Source: Microcebus murinus
Lineage: Eukaryota > Chordata > Mammalia > Primates > Cheirogaleidae
Length of the DNA stretch: 64,000 nucleotides
Direction of reading: 5' to 3'
Assembly (NCBI RefSeq): GCF_040939455.1
Contig: NC_134109.1
Span: 72,631,001-72,695,000, forward strand
Below are positions 23,345 through 34,700 of this stretch, piece after piece (the first letter of the stretch is position 1; each line of letters begins with the position of its first letter). Both the position numbers and the translations under genes were made by a program. The notes below the pieces were generated by a model that was not told the DNA's origin, ran no database searches, and saw only the letters and a program-made list of their open reading frames with translations.

Positions 23345-24472
23345 TTTTTTTTAAGTGCCTTTTTAAATTTCAGCATATTATGGGGGTACAAATGTTAAGG
23401 TTATGTATATTGCCCATGTCTTTCCTCCCCACTATAGTCAGAGCTTCAAGCGTGACCATCCCCCAGATGGTGCATATCTCACTCATTAGGTTTGTATGTA
23501 CCCAACCCCTCCTCTCCCCTCCCACCTTCCCAATACCCTATAAATGTTATTCCTATATGTCCACTTAGGTGTTGATCAGTTAATACCAATTTGCTGATGA
23601 GCATATGTGGTGCTTATTTGTCCGTTCTTGGAATACTTCACTTAGTAGAATGGGCTCTAGCTCTATCCACGAAAATACAAGATGTACTATATCATCATTG
23701 TTTCTTAGAGCTGACTAGTACTCCATGATATACATATACCACATTTTATTAATCCACTCATGTATTTGTGGGCACTTGGGTTGCTTCCACTGCTTTGCAA
23801 TTGTAAATTGTGCTGCACCACATTTGAGTGTGGGTGTCTTTTTTGTAGAGTGTCATTTGATCTTTTGGGTAGACAGCCAGTAGTGGAATTGCTGGATCAA
23901 ATGGTAGATCTACTTGTATCACTTTAAGGTATCTCTATATTGCTTTCCACAGAGGTTGAGCTAGTTTTCAGTCCCACCAGCAGTGTAGTAGCGTTCCTAT
24001 CTCTCCCCATCCACGCCAACATTTATTGTTTGGGAACTTTTTGATAAAGGCCATTCTTACGGGAGATAAGTGATATCTCATTGCAGTTTTGATTTGCATT
24101 TCCCTGATGATTACAGATGTTGAGCATTTTTTCATATGTTTGTTGACTATTATTCTGTCTTCTTCTGGAAAGTTTCTGTTTGTGTCCTTTGCCTACTTTT
24201 TGATAGGGTTGTTTGATTTTTTTCTTGCTGATTTTCCGGAGCTCTAAATAGATTCTAGTTATCAACCCCTTATTGGATGTGTAGCATGCGAAAATTTTCT
24301 CCCATTCTGTAGGTTGTCTGTTTGCTTTTGTGACTGTTTCTTTGGCTGTGCAGAAGCTTTTTAGTTTGATCAGGTCCCATTTATTTATTTTTGTTGTTGC
24401 TGTGATTGCCTTTTGGGTCTTCTTCTTAAATTCTTTGCCTAGGCCAATGTCTAGAATAGTATTTTCAACGTT
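23345..24472 (-). mobile_element. LINE-1 'D', 5'-truncated
   Basis: A minus-strand L1 starting in a T-run at 23345, with the ATTATGGGGGTACAAATGTT 3' terminus of the lemur-type families, the 3' UTR and the ORF2 C-terminal part (24023-24265 carries a shifted ORF2 tail). It ends near 24472. The empty site is seen in copy 2 at about 62888-62896, so both boundaries are well placed. A short AAC(G)TTTT at each side may be a degraded target duplication. Confidence 0.88.
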
Positions 24473-24889
24473 TTCAATTTCATCAATCCAAAAATTATCC
24501 TTTCTCCAGTTTGTGAAAATTCTGCCTCAGGTAAAGTCAAGACTTCCAATGGTGCTTTAATAGAATATCCTATATTCTCTTGTAGCTCTTCTTAAAAAAT
24601 ATACAGCTCTGCCCAGGCGAGATCAAAAGTGAATGGTGAAAAAGTATTTATGTTTCTGGAAAGTAAGAGGCATGACAGATACGTCCTTTGCATCTGTACA
24701 TCTTATAGGGTCTAAGTATGTGTAGGTTAATTCAGAGTAAATGTAAATAGTAGTTATTTTTTTAAAAGGAGATTATATATTTTTACTTACAGAAAGTACT
24801 TGCCAGTATATTAAATATTTTGAAAAAAATTTTGGAAACTGTACACCTTCAAGATTCACCTTAAAGAATAAACAGAGGAAGTAAGTAAT

Positions 24890-25080
24890 ATTAACTAACA
24901 TCCACTGAGTACCACAAAAGTTTAATGCTTTCTATATATTTTCTGATTCATATTCACAACATGTCTATTAGATATCATGTCCTCTCTTTTAGAAATGAAG
25001 AAATGTTAACAGAAATACGTTTATATCAAAGTCACAAGATCAACAATAATAGAGTAAGATTTTATATCAGGTCTGAATAA
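24890..25080 (+). repeat. MIR-like SINE (copy 1 of block)
   Basis: A MIR-like progression: ACTGAGTACC, TTCATATTCACAACATGTCT, TAGAAATGAAGAAATGTTAACAG, then CAAAGTCACAAGATC. The equivalent at 63290-63480 in copy 2 shows that it predates the duplication. Confidence 0.5.
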
Positions 25081-25560
25081 TTTAAAAACCCTATGGCTAT
25101 TTTACTAATTCTCATAAATATGGAATTAATATTAAGTAAAATAATTACTCCACAAATATTATAAAATATTAACAACTTTTTAAAGTGGGAAAAAGCAGAA
25201 TGATTTTTTTTTGGTAAACTGTTCCCTAGGAAAGTACATGTTTACCTTTTAACAAATTTCTCTAACACAGTTGATACTACTTTTGCTATTATTACTATAA
25301 TTTTGCTATTGATATGTTCTGTGTCACTTATTTCATCAGGTACAGAACTAGTTATTGAAGATTTATCCTGGAAAGGTTTGTCTTGATTATCTTTCAAATA
25401 AAAGTGAGATTATTCAAGTTTCTCAGGGGGCATAAGTCAATTGAGTAATATATCAGGATATTATCTTTATAAATTAGGTAATTTCTATTATGGAGGATAT
25501 ATTTATTTGTAATTTAAGACTATTATAATATATCTCCCTTTCCACAGGAAATGTGTGCTT

Positions 25561-26139
25561 CATCTAATTTCTTTATGAGCATTTCTTTTATTCTATCCTT
25601 AATCTATGGATAAGGATATCCAATCTCAGTATAAGGGAAGGGGAAAGTAATGCTCATCATGTGGTAATGGTTTTCATATTTCATTTGTTCTCATTGCTAC
25701 CACCCTGGAGATTTCAATGGATAAAAGACAAGATATTTAAAAAGGGAAACAATGCCAAGGAAGATAATTAATAAACAGGAAAGGAACATAAGCAATTATC
25801 TTTCCAATATACAGTTTGAGAAGAATTCTCAATTTACTTAAGAATCAACATTATAAGCAATATTATTATTATATTTGGAGGTAAATGATTGGTAATCACT
25901 GATTTTTTCTTTATGTACACGAAGAACTAATAATAACAGATGTTTTTCTACACATGTCTGTAATTTATTCTTACCTAGAAAAGATAGATGCAATCAATGA
26001 GATAGATAAATCAATAATAGATATCTTTTGTAATTTTGATGATGAGGAGATGGCAATATTTCAAAGCCTAGAGATTTCCCAGCATTCATTCATATAACCC
26101 AAGGTGAAAATTTTTATAAATAGAATTTAGTACTTATAT
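25561..26139. other. AT-rich intergenic DNA
   Basis: No gene or named repeat. It lies between the paralogous block and the L1 cluster in front of the OR4K17-like gene. Confidence 0.45.
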
Positions 26140-27552
26140 TTTTTGTATTAATCAATTTTTATTTATAATTTACGTATCATAGTTGTGCATATTTATGGGG
26201 TAAATTGTGAGGTGTCAATGCGTGTATACATTATATAATAATCAAATCAGAATGATTACCATATCCATCACTTTAAATATTTATCATTTCCTTGTGGTCA
26301 TAGCATTCAAACTCTTCTCTTCCAGCTATCTTGAACTATACACTACATTGTTACTTGATATAGTCATCCAATTGTCTAATAACTTATTCTTCCTGTCAAC
26401 AGTAACTTTGTATCCCTTTAATAACCTCTCCTGTTCTCCCCATCTCTTGACCCTCCCTATCCTCTGTTAACCACTATTATACTCTGTACCTCTATGAAAT
26501 CAATTTTGTAAATTCCACATGATTGAGACAATGTGGTGTTGTCTTTCTGTGACTGGCTTATTTCACTTAACATAATGTCTTCCAGGTTCATTGATGTAGC
26601 TGCAAAGTACAAAATTTTATTCTCTTTTGTGGCTGAATACTATTTCATTGCATCTGTACACCATATTTTCTTTATCCATTTATCTGTAGATTGGCATTTA
26701 GGTTGATTTCCATTCTTGGCTATTATAAATAGTGCTGCAATATACGTGGGAGTGCAGATATCTCTTCAACATATTGATTTCATTATCTTTGAATGTATAC
26801 TCAATAATGGAATTGCTAGATCATGTAGTAGTTCTCTTTTTAATTTTTTGAGAAACCTCCATCCTGTTTGTCATAATGGCTATAGTAATTTATATGCACA
26901 CCAACAGTCCAAAGTGTTCCCCTTTCTCCACATCCTCATCAGCATTTGATATTTTTTGTCTTTTTGATAATATTAATAGCTATTTTAACTGGAGTTAGGT
27001 GATATTTCATCATGGTTTTGATTTGAATTTCCCTGATAATTATAGATGGCAACATATTTTCATATATCTGTTGGCCATTTGTATGTCTTCTTTTGAGAAA
27101 TGGCTGTTCAGGTGTTTTCCCACTTTTAAATCAGATTATTCATTTATTTTCTGTTTATTCTGTATTTTCTGATTATTCATTTATTATCTGTGTTCCTTAT
27201 ATTAATAAATTCTGAATATTATTCTCCTGTCAAATGCATAGTTTGCAAGTACTTTCTCCCATTCTGTAGGTTGTCCCTGACTCTACTGGTTGTTTGCTTC
27301 CTTGCTGCTGAAAAATTTTACTTTGATGTAAAAATTGTCTATTTTTGCTTTTATTGCCTGTGTTTTGGGGTCTAATTAAAAAAAAATCTTGCCCAGACCA
27401 ATTTCCTGGAGCATTCCCTGATGTTTTCTTATAGTAATTTTATAGTTTGGGGTCTTACATTTAATTCTTTATTCCATTTAGAGTTGATTTTTGTGTATAG
27501 TGAAAGAGGTGTTTAGTTTCACTCTTCTGCATGTGAATATCCAGTTTTACCA
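26140..27552 (-). mobile_element. Old LINE-1 fragment (L1MA-like), minus
   Basis: Reverse-complemented L1 3' UTR and ORF2 tail: TATTTATGGGGTAAATTGTGA near 26190, TGTCTTTCTGTGACTGGCTTA near 26540, a TTTGGTCTTTTTGATAATA-like portion near 26955, and CTTCTGCATGTGAATATCCAG near 27523. The younger L1 'E' begins at its right end. It is too diverged to name a subfamily. Confidence 0.75.
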
Positions 27553-30195
27553 GCAATGTTTTTTTTTAATTTCAGAATATTATGGGGGTATAAACATTTC
27601 AGTTACATATATTGCCTTTGCACCACCCAAGCCAGAGCTACAAGTGTGCCCTTCCCCAATACAGTGCACTCTGCACCCATGATTTGTGAGTTTACCCATC
27701 TCCCCTCCCCCAGCTCACCTATCCAGCACCCGATGAATATTACTTTCATATGTACACCTAAGTGTTGATCAGTTAGTACCAATTTAATGGTGAGTACATC
27801 TAGTGCTTGTTTTTCCATTCTTGTGATACTTCACTTTGAAGAATGGGCTCTAGCTACATCCAGGATAATACAAGAGGTGGCAATTCACCATTGTTTTTTA
27901 TGGCTGAGTAGTATTCCATGGTATTCATATAGCATATTTTATTAATCCACTCATGTATTGATAGGCATTTGGGTTGTTTCCCCATCTTTGAAATTGTGTA
28001 TTTTGTTGCTATAAACATTTGAATACAGATGTCTTTATTATACAATGACTCTTTTTCCTTTGGGTAGATGCCTAATAGTGGGATTGCTGGATCAAATGAT
28101 AGTTATATTTTTAATTCTTTGAGGTATCTCCATATTACTTTCCATAGAGTTTGTACTAATTTGCAGTCCCACTGGCAGTGTAAAGAGTGCTCCTACCTCT
28201 TCACATCCATATGAACATTTGTTCTCTTGGGACTTTCTGATACAAGCCATTCTCACTGGAGTTAAGTGATATCTCATTGTGGTTTTGATTAGCATTTCCT
28301 TGATGATTATAGATGTCGAGCAATTTTCCATATGTTTGCTGGCCATTTTTCTGTCTTCTTTTGGAAAGTTCCTGTTCATGTCCTTTTCCCACTTTGTAAT
28401 CGGGCTGTTTGACTTTTTCTTGTTAATTTTTGTAAGTTCTATGTAGATTCTACTTATCAGCCCTTTATCAGATGTGCGGCATGCAAATATTTCCTCCCAT
28501 TCTTTAGGTTGTCTATTTGCTCTAATGATAGTTTCCTTGGCTGTGCAGAAGCTTTTTAATTTGATCAGGTCTCATTTATTTCCTGAGTCCTTTTGCTGAT
28601 TCTTTCTCATTTAGTTTCTTGGTCGAGAACTGGGGGTGCTAGGGCTGGTTTGTGGCCCTATCTTCAGGTCCCCAAGGGTTGTTCCTTGACATTGCCAGGG
28701 AGAGGAGCACTGGTGTTATAGCAAATGTGATGAACCTCTTGGGTTGCCTCTGACCTAATGTCTTCACCTCTTCCCAATGGAGTGTAGTGAGTTTGGTCCC
28801 CCAGCTTAAGCTCCAAGCTGGTGGACTGTACTTGTGGGTATGAATCCACTGTTCCCTAATAGCTTGAGATGGAAGGCAATATGTTTAGCTATGGAGGTGT
28901 ACCCTCTGTTGTTGATTGTAGTTTGCATGGAGGAGCCAGTTACTGAAGTATTCTGTTGTCCCCGTGGTATATTTTGGTCCCCCAGGTGTAGTATACAAAT
29001 GCCCCAAGTTTTGGGAGAGGCCTTGTAGCTCCCAGGGGTTGCCTGGATCCTGCTCCCTCCTGAGGTGGGTTAGGAGCAAGATAGATGACAGCCAGAGTGT
29101 GAAAGCCTGGGTGTGTGAGCATCTATGGTTGCTTATCCTGCCACTAGCTGGAGCCGCTAACATGGATTTCAGGGCTATCTCTCCAAGCTTGGAAGGCTGC
29201 TCCTGATGAAAGGGATAAACCGGCGCAATTGCTGAGGTCTCTAGCCACATTTTTCCTTCCCTGTCCCCTCTGATCAGTCCACTTGTGTTTGTCTCTACAT
29301 CCAAGATGGCCTCTTGAGCTTTCCCACAGTTCATATATCTGGCCGCTAGTGTGCATCTCCATGTGTCAGTGGTAGATAAGGAAATCTCCAGTTGTGCACC
29401 CCTTTTCCACCACTACACCCCAAGCCAAGGAGGGTGTACCTCTCTCTCCCAAGAAGTCTCCTCAGGAAGGATGCTCCTACCAGGGGAGGGGTGATGGGTC
29501 TCACCCACAGAATCCTACTGTCTTGAACTCCTCCTCACCCTTCCGGGGGACACAGGCTCTCACTTGCTGCCTGACCTTGGAAGAGGGATCTCTCTCCCAC
29601 GCTGCCCCACCATTTGCACTGTCAGCAGGCGAATGTGCCAAATGCCCGTGGACAGGAGGATGGGGATGGAGACACTTCCCTGGTGGTGAAAAGAGGTCAC
29701 TGGGGACAGAGAACTCTACCAGCTGCTATGGTTTGGGGGAGGGGCTGCGGACTTCCTGCACTGCTCCTGAGTTGGGGGGAGGAGCATCAGTCTGACCTCC
29801 TCTCCAAGCCCCAGTAGCTGCAGAGCGACCTCCTCCTCTGGGCTCCACTGCAGCGATTTGCTGACTGAGGCAGGCTCGGCTAGGAGTGTGCTCTCTTGCT
29901 GGGAGCCAAGTCCCTCAGTGCGACGCGCTTTGGCTGTGGGGTGGGTGTGGCTACGTGGCTATGAGTGGCTTGAGCCAAAATTACTTCCCGGGATGCCAGG
30001 AGAGGAGGAGGTGTGGGGTGGGGGCATCCAGATGCAAGGATGCTGACTCTTTGGTCACTCGTGGCACTCTCCTGTGCGATGAGACTCTTTGTCCCATTGC
30101 TGGCCTGAGGCATCTGGGTGAGAATAGGAAGAAAAAAACCCTTACTCTTTCCTTGGGCTCCAGAAATCAAAGCAGTTAGTTTCTCTGTTGGACAT
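27553..30195 (-). mobile_element. LINE-1 'E': complete-looking 5' UTR fused to ORF2 tail by internal deletion
   Basis: On the minus strand, reading right to left: a GC-rich 5' UTR of about 1.6 kb (30195-28611), the ORF1 start codon (complement of 28608-28610, MRKNQQKDSGN...), then after about ten codons a direct jump near 28574-28582 into the ORF2 C-terminal part, the 3' UTR and a T-run at 27553. About 4 kb (nearly all ORF1 plus the endonuclease and RT of ORF2) is absent. The 5' UTR is homologous to that of L1 'G' (33722-33850). The 5' end lies about 175 bases upstream of the OR4K17-like ATG. Confidence 0.82.
28092..28574 (-). pseudogene. LINE-1 'E' ORF2 C-terminal remnant
   Basis: The minus-strand frame reads [20 protein letters not shown] and then [19 protein letters not shown], the conserved end of ORF2p before the Cys/His segment. 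It is interrupted by stops and shifts and has no catalytic domains. Confidence 0.8.
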
Positions 30196-30310
30196 ACCAT
30201 GTATATAGGGCCAAGATTTTTCTTCACATATTATACATTTTACTGTCAGATATAAATGCTTAATTTCAATATGAACACAAAATTCTAAAAATTAAGTATC
30301 CTTCCTCATC

Positions 30311-30341
30311 CCAACAACTAATAATCTAATCTTCCCTCTAG
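30311..30341 (+). promoter_or_regulatory. Splice acceptor in front of the OR4K17-like gene
   Basis: A pyrimidine-rich run ending TCTTCCCTCTAG, with AG at 30340-30341, 28 bases before the ATG. It is the expected 3' splice site of the 5' UTR intron of an OR gene. Confidence 0.6.
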
Positions 30342-30369
30342 GTTATTTTAGAGGATACACTAAATAAAA

Positions 30370-31308
30370 ATGGATGGAGGAAATCAGTCCATAGTGTCCG
30401 AATTTGTTCTTCTGGGACTTTGCCATTCTTGGAATATTCAGATCTTACTCTTCACAGTGTTTTGTATGCTTTACCTCATCATTGTATCTGGCAATATTGG
30501 CATTGTGATCTTAATCATCACTGACTCCCATCTCTATTCTCCTATGTACTTCTTTTTGGCCAACCTGTCCTTTGTTGATATGTGGCTTTCTTCAGTCACC
30601 ACTCCTAAAATGATCACAGATTTTCTCAGGGAGAATAAGACCATTCATTTTGGAGGCTGCATGTCCCAGATCTTCTTTTCTCATTTTATTGCAGCATATG
30701 AGATGGTGCTACTGGTAATAATGGCCTATGACCGCTATGTGGCCATCTGTAAACCACTCCACTACTCCACCATTATGAGTCTCCAAAAGTGTTTTGGGCT
30801 GGTGGTGACTTCCTGGACCATTGGCTTTGTGCATTCCATAAGTCAAGTGGTTGTAATTGTTCAGCTGCCATTCTGTGGTCCCAGGGACATAGACAGCTTC
30901 TTCTGTGATACACCACTGGTAATCAAGCTTGCCTGCATGGATTCCTATAATCTGGAAATATTAATGAATGTTCACTGTGGGTTTGTGGCCATAACCTGCT
31001 TTATTCTGTTGCTGATATCCTACACGTATATTCTTCTCACTGTCCAACAAAGCTCTAAAACTGGGGCATCTAAGGCACTCTCTACCTGCACTGCCCACAT
31101 CACAGTGGTGGTGCTCTTCTTTGGACCCTGCATCTTCATCTATGTGTGGCCACTCAGCATCACCTGGATGGACAAATTTCTTGCTGTGTTCTACTCAGTT
31201 ATTACACCTCTCCTAAATCCAGCCATTTATACCCTGAGAAATAAAGAGATGAAAAATGCTATGAAGAGACTTAGAAGCTATTACAGGGATTCCAGTGTTA
31301 ATGTGTAA
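30370..31308 (+). CDS. OR4K17: Olfactory receptor OR4K17-like (intact)
   Basis: A 312-residue class II odorant receptor, a seven-helix G-protein-coupled receptor of olfactory cilia. NQS glycosylation site at 5-7; GN in TM1 at 41-42; SPMYFFLANLS at 57-67; C97; the full MAYDRYVAIC motif at 118-127 (DRY 121-123); loop cysteines C169, C179, C189; SY at 217-218; KALSTCTAH at 235-243; NPAIY at 283-287; a TLRNKEMK tail. The run SSVTTPKMITDFLRENKT plus LLGLC near residue 17 is what I remember of human OR4K17, which fits its place between OR4L and OR4N5. Human OR4K17 models can begin further upstream; this ATG gives the standard OR N-terminus. A splice acceptor lies 28 bases upstream, and an L1 5' UTR lies beyond it in head-to-head orientation. 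Confidence 0.88.
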   Translation: MDGGNQSIVSEFVLLGLCHSWNIQILLFTVFCMLYLIIVSGNIGIVILIITDSHLYSPMYFFLANLSFVDMWLSSVTTPKMITDFLRENKTIHFGGCMSQIFFSHFIAAYEMVLLVIMAYDRYVAICKPLHYSTIMSLQKCFGLVVTSWTIGFVHSISQVVVIVQLPFCGPRDIDSFFCDTPLVIKLACMDSYNLEILMNVHCGFVAITCFILLLISYTYILLTVQQSSKTGASKALSTCTAHITVVVLFFGPCIFIYVWPLSITWMDKFLAVFYSVITPLLNPAIYTLRNKEMKNAMKRLRSYYRDSSVNV

Positions 31309-32195
31309 TGCTCAGAAGCTTCAATGTGAATACTTGAGATTGCCTATATTTACCTTGTAAAACAGATTGGGAATTCAGGGCATTTAATTTATGTCTGCAT
31401 GTTTTTATTGTCTCTAGAAACAAAAATAGGGTTAATAAAATTCAGGGAATTTCAACATTTCCTAATCAACTAGCAGAACACCATTAAATATATTTCTAAA
31501 ATACAAACACTAATAGCCTTTCATTATGAAAAAATTATCTAATCATTCTTCCTATGTTTATAACTACATTAAACAAAATCCTGTAATTCAGTCAAGAAAG
31601 CCATATATATATATATATATATATATATCCATTCTGATGGATTGCATCTAAATGAACTTTTATTTTGAATTTTTCTCTGAACCCCATTGGGAAAAATAGC
31701 ATTTCTGTAGCATTGATACCTTCTTTTAATATTCACTTGCCTTTTGTTCAAAGGCAGAACATTATCATTTTTTCTTATCATAGCTTCCTACCCAAATGCT
31801 AATGGAGAAAAAATAAAGGATTGTATAAAAGTGGTAAAGTACATAACGAATATCAGTGGAGGTAATTCTCTGCTTGGTTGTCATTAACCTAATAAAAGTT
31901 AACAATAAAATAATATAAATCTTAAATGATATTTCCTTTAGTCATCTCAGTATTAAAGACTATTATTTATACTTTAAATTATTAACCATTGTTATAAAAG
32001 TTTTAAAATGTATGGCAGAGACCATGATTTTCCTGGTTATTTCTTAAAATTATAATACATGGTATACTGGTTAATATATAATAAACACAATATTTTAATA
32101 AACCAATAGAAGCTAGATTTTTTTGCCATTCAAATATCTAACATTTATTTGTCAAAGTGTATATAAATATGCCTTTTTGGCATTTAAAAATTATC
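31309..32195. other. AT-rich 3' flank of OR4K17-like gene, with (TA)n
   Basis: No gene. AATAAA near 31434 is a candidate polyadenylation signal. A (TA)n microsatellite sits at 31603-31628. Confidence 0.5.
31603..31628 (+). repeat. (TA)n microsatellite
   Basis: About 13 TA dinucleotides without interruption. Confidence 0.95.
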
Positions 32196-34447
32196 CTACA
32201 GCCTGACTCCCAGACAGAACGTTGGAGACAACCAGAGTGCTAGCACTCCTCCATACAGATTCTTTTCCTCCTCCTCCCCTCCCAAGCCATGGTTGCCAAG
32301 AGAAAGGATTGAGCCAGCACACTGAGGCTTCCACAGAGAGCTGGGCTCAGGCCTTTCTTCTTGTGGTCCTGCAGGAGACTGAGGAGTGCTCAGTTTGAGA
32401 GCTCCCTGCTTGCCAGCCTTGCCTGGTGCTGCTTGCACAACAGCTCCATCAGAGCAGGGTATGCTCCAAGAGGAAGGGACATTGATCTTGCTTGAGCACT
32501 CTGTGGGTGACTCAGGACCAGCACTCTTCTCCCTGACCTGGTCAGGGATTGACTTCTTGGTCTAAGGAGTTGAGAGAACCCATGTTGGCAGACCACGGGG
32601 GAGGGTGCAGTGTGGGTCCTAGCTGAGAAATGCTCACAGGGCATCCCTTTCCCCAAAGGAGGGCCATACCCTCAACTCAGGCTGGGATTCTCATCAGGGA
32701 ACTTCCCAGCCCACTGCACATTTAGGATAAAGTTCAGCTGGCTTGGACTCCTGCCTGCTGGCAGACTCCAGGGGTAGACTGTGGAGCAGAGGAAGGAGTA
32801 GAGGAGGAAGGTGCACTGCAGACTGCCAGTTTATGTACCTGTTTCCACAAGCAGACTCTCTGGTTGGATGGGACCCCTTAAGCCCCTCCCTTGCAGCTCT
32901 GCCCAGAAGCTGGGAGCAGATCTTTGACCACTGCCAAAGCAACTACCTTGCCAGCTTTTATGGAGCCTCAGGGCAATTCACTCAACCTATCCCCACCCAG
33001 CCACACTCCCCCCACCACAGCTCTGCTGAGGCAGAGAATAAGGACTCACCTGGAAGTTCCAGGACCCCACTCAATACTTGGGGCATTCAAGTGCATCATC
33101 TGAGGGATTAGAGCCAGTCACAGAACATAAAAACAACACTACAGCTTTCACCTTCTGGCAAGTGCAACCCACTGGCATAGAGGTAAATTTGCACATCCTA
33201 TGTGGCATTTATTGGCCCAGTCTTACAGGATTTTTGGAATGGCCATCTGGGGAAGCACCTACCCCTTCCCACAGAAAAACTATACTACTGGATAAGGGTG
33301 GAAGAACCCAGCCATGTGCCCTAAGATGCAAACATTTAGTCCCCTTACCCATAAATAACTCTCCCAGTTGGAGAGCTTGTCCTTATCCACCTACCAGCAT
33401 TTCCCACTCGTTGCTGGAAAAGCATCATCTGAACCCCACCAAGGCTAGGCAAAGTGTTTCAGGCTCACACAACCTAGCTATGAACTATCTTATTCCTCCG
33501 GTTAGCTCAGTGCTGGCAGAGATCAAGAAACCCCTTGGGAGCTACAGGGTCCCTTCTAAAGCTTGGAGCACTCGAGTCATCCACCTGGGGGACCAGAGTC
33601 TATCATGGGCACAAAAGAACACCTTGGCAGCTGGTTCTATCACACAAATATCAGCTGATAACAGGGAGAACAATGTAGCTCATCATAGCATCTTCCAACT
33701 GAAGCAAACAGGGTGTGGCTGATTCCCACTCACAAGTACCACCCACCATCACTGAAAGTATGTTGGGGGACCTAACTCACTACACACTGTTGGGAAGAGG
33801 TAAAGACAGCAGATCAGAGGTAACCCAAGAGGAACTCCAAACCTGCTAGAACACCTCATAGGCAACTCAGGACAAGCACACCTCTCCCTGGCATGCTCAA
33901 GGATTGATCCTTGAGGATACAGAGAAAAGCCAATATGCCAGGCCTAGCAACCCCAAGTCCTGACTGAGAGGCCAGATAAGAAGGAGCCACTGACCTCTAG
34001 AAACATGAAAAATCAAAGAGTAAGGACACCCTCTAAAGAAAATAATAAATCTTTACCAATGAATACCAACCAAAATACAAAGATTGAAATGACAGATGAA
34101 GAATCTCAAATATGGATTATACGGAAGTTCAATGAAATAAAAGAGAAAATAGAAACCCAACACAAAGAAACCACAAAAACAATGCAGGAAATAAATGTCA
34201 AATTTACTAAGAAATCAAATTATTAAAAAAATTAAACAGAATTTGTAGAAATGAAAAATACATTCAAAGAAATACAAAACAGAGTGGAAGGCCTTAAGAA
34301 AAGGCTGTATCAGGCACAAGAAAGAATCTTAGACACACTTAGATGCAAGAATGGTTCAACATACAAAAATCTTTTAATGCGATTCACCACATCAAGAACA
34401 ATGACCTTATGATCCTCTCAAAAGATGCCAAAAAAAGGTTTTTATAA
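32196..34447 (+). mobile_element. LINE-1 'G': 5' UTR plus ORF1 start, internally deleted, no 3' end
   Basis: A plus-strand 5' UTR of about 1.8 kb (32196-34004) leads into an ORF1 start at 34005. ORF1 coiled-coil-type sequence runs to about 34340. The text then jumps into the ORF2 reverse-transcriptase region (GCAAGAATGGTTCAACATAC, the MQGWFN region) and continues through AAAGATGCCAAAAAAAGG to about 34447, where L1 homology stops without 3' UTR or A-tail. About 2.4 kb between the joined parts is missing. The distal 5' UTR (33722-33850) matches L1 'E', so they are the same or sister subfamilies. Confidence 0.82.
34005..34340 (+). pseudogene. LINE-1 'G' ORF1 N-terminal fragment
   Basis: The ATG at 34005 opens MKNQRVRTPSKENN, comparable to residues 12 onward of the ORF1 at 56051. 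It reaches a stop at 34224-34226 within the coiled coil; ORF1-like sequence continues to about 34340, where the internal deletion begins. It is non-functional. Confidence 0.8.
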
Positions 34448-34509
34448 ATTGTTATTTTAAAAAATGCACTGAAGAATATTGATACTGGGTCCCTGGGGAT
34501 CACAGTTTG

Positions 34510-34700
34510 TGTATGTATTTAAATTCAGAAAATATATGAAATATTGACATAAATTATTAATTTAATTTGATTCCTTTTTATTATATTTCCCCTCAACTCC
34601 ACTCTTATTTTCTTGATCAAATACATATAACTTTTTAGTCAATACAACTGTCTAATTTTACTGCTAATATATTCATTTTTGATAATTTTGATAAATCTGT
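34510..34700 (+). repeat. Paralogous stretch shared with 12880-13080
   Basis: Both carry ATTATTAATTTAA, then TTATTTTCTTGAT, then CATATAACTTTTTAGTCAATACAA and CTGCTAATATATTCATTTTTGATAATTT in the same order and spacing. This one lies 3.2 kb 3' of the OR4K17-like gene (with L1 'G' between), the other 2.0 kb 3' of OR4L. It is a relic of OR-unit duplication. Confidence 0.8.

Larger units (their letters stand above)
22050..25560 (+). repeat. Paralogous intergenic block, copy 1
   Basis: This stretch aligns by eye, in the same order, with 61840-64000. Anchors: CTTGTCTCCCTGTTCTGATT at 22077 and 61863; CTTCCACAGATAC near 22263 and 62047; AAAATATTTCTGTG near 22402 and 62218; TTTCAATTTCATCAATCC near 24474 and 62895; GGTGCTTTAATAGAAT near 24550 and 62970; GGTACAGAACTAGTTA near 25338 and 63732. 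Copy 1 alone carries two L1 insertions (23105-23295 and 23345-24472) and a 100-base tandem doubling. It is non-coding and lies upstream of the OR4K17-like gene. Confidence 0.85.

Noticed and set aside
28574..28610. L1 'E' as a spliced L1 RNA that was reinserted
   Set aside because: The element-F sequence at the ORF1 break shows no GT donor, and the ORF2 side shows no clear pyrimidine-AG acceptor. Shared wording at the junction fits deletion or template switching better.
29394..30227. Overlapping open frames on both strands in a GC-rich stretch upstream of OR4K17
   Set aside because: The region is the 5' UTR of L1 'E'. High GC lowers stop frequency, and the frames share no protein family or codon pattern I recognise.
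33078..33722. A 214-codon plus-strand frame
   Set aside because: It lies in the 5' UTR of L1 'G' and has no recognisable domain. It is not in the position of ORF1 or ORF2.
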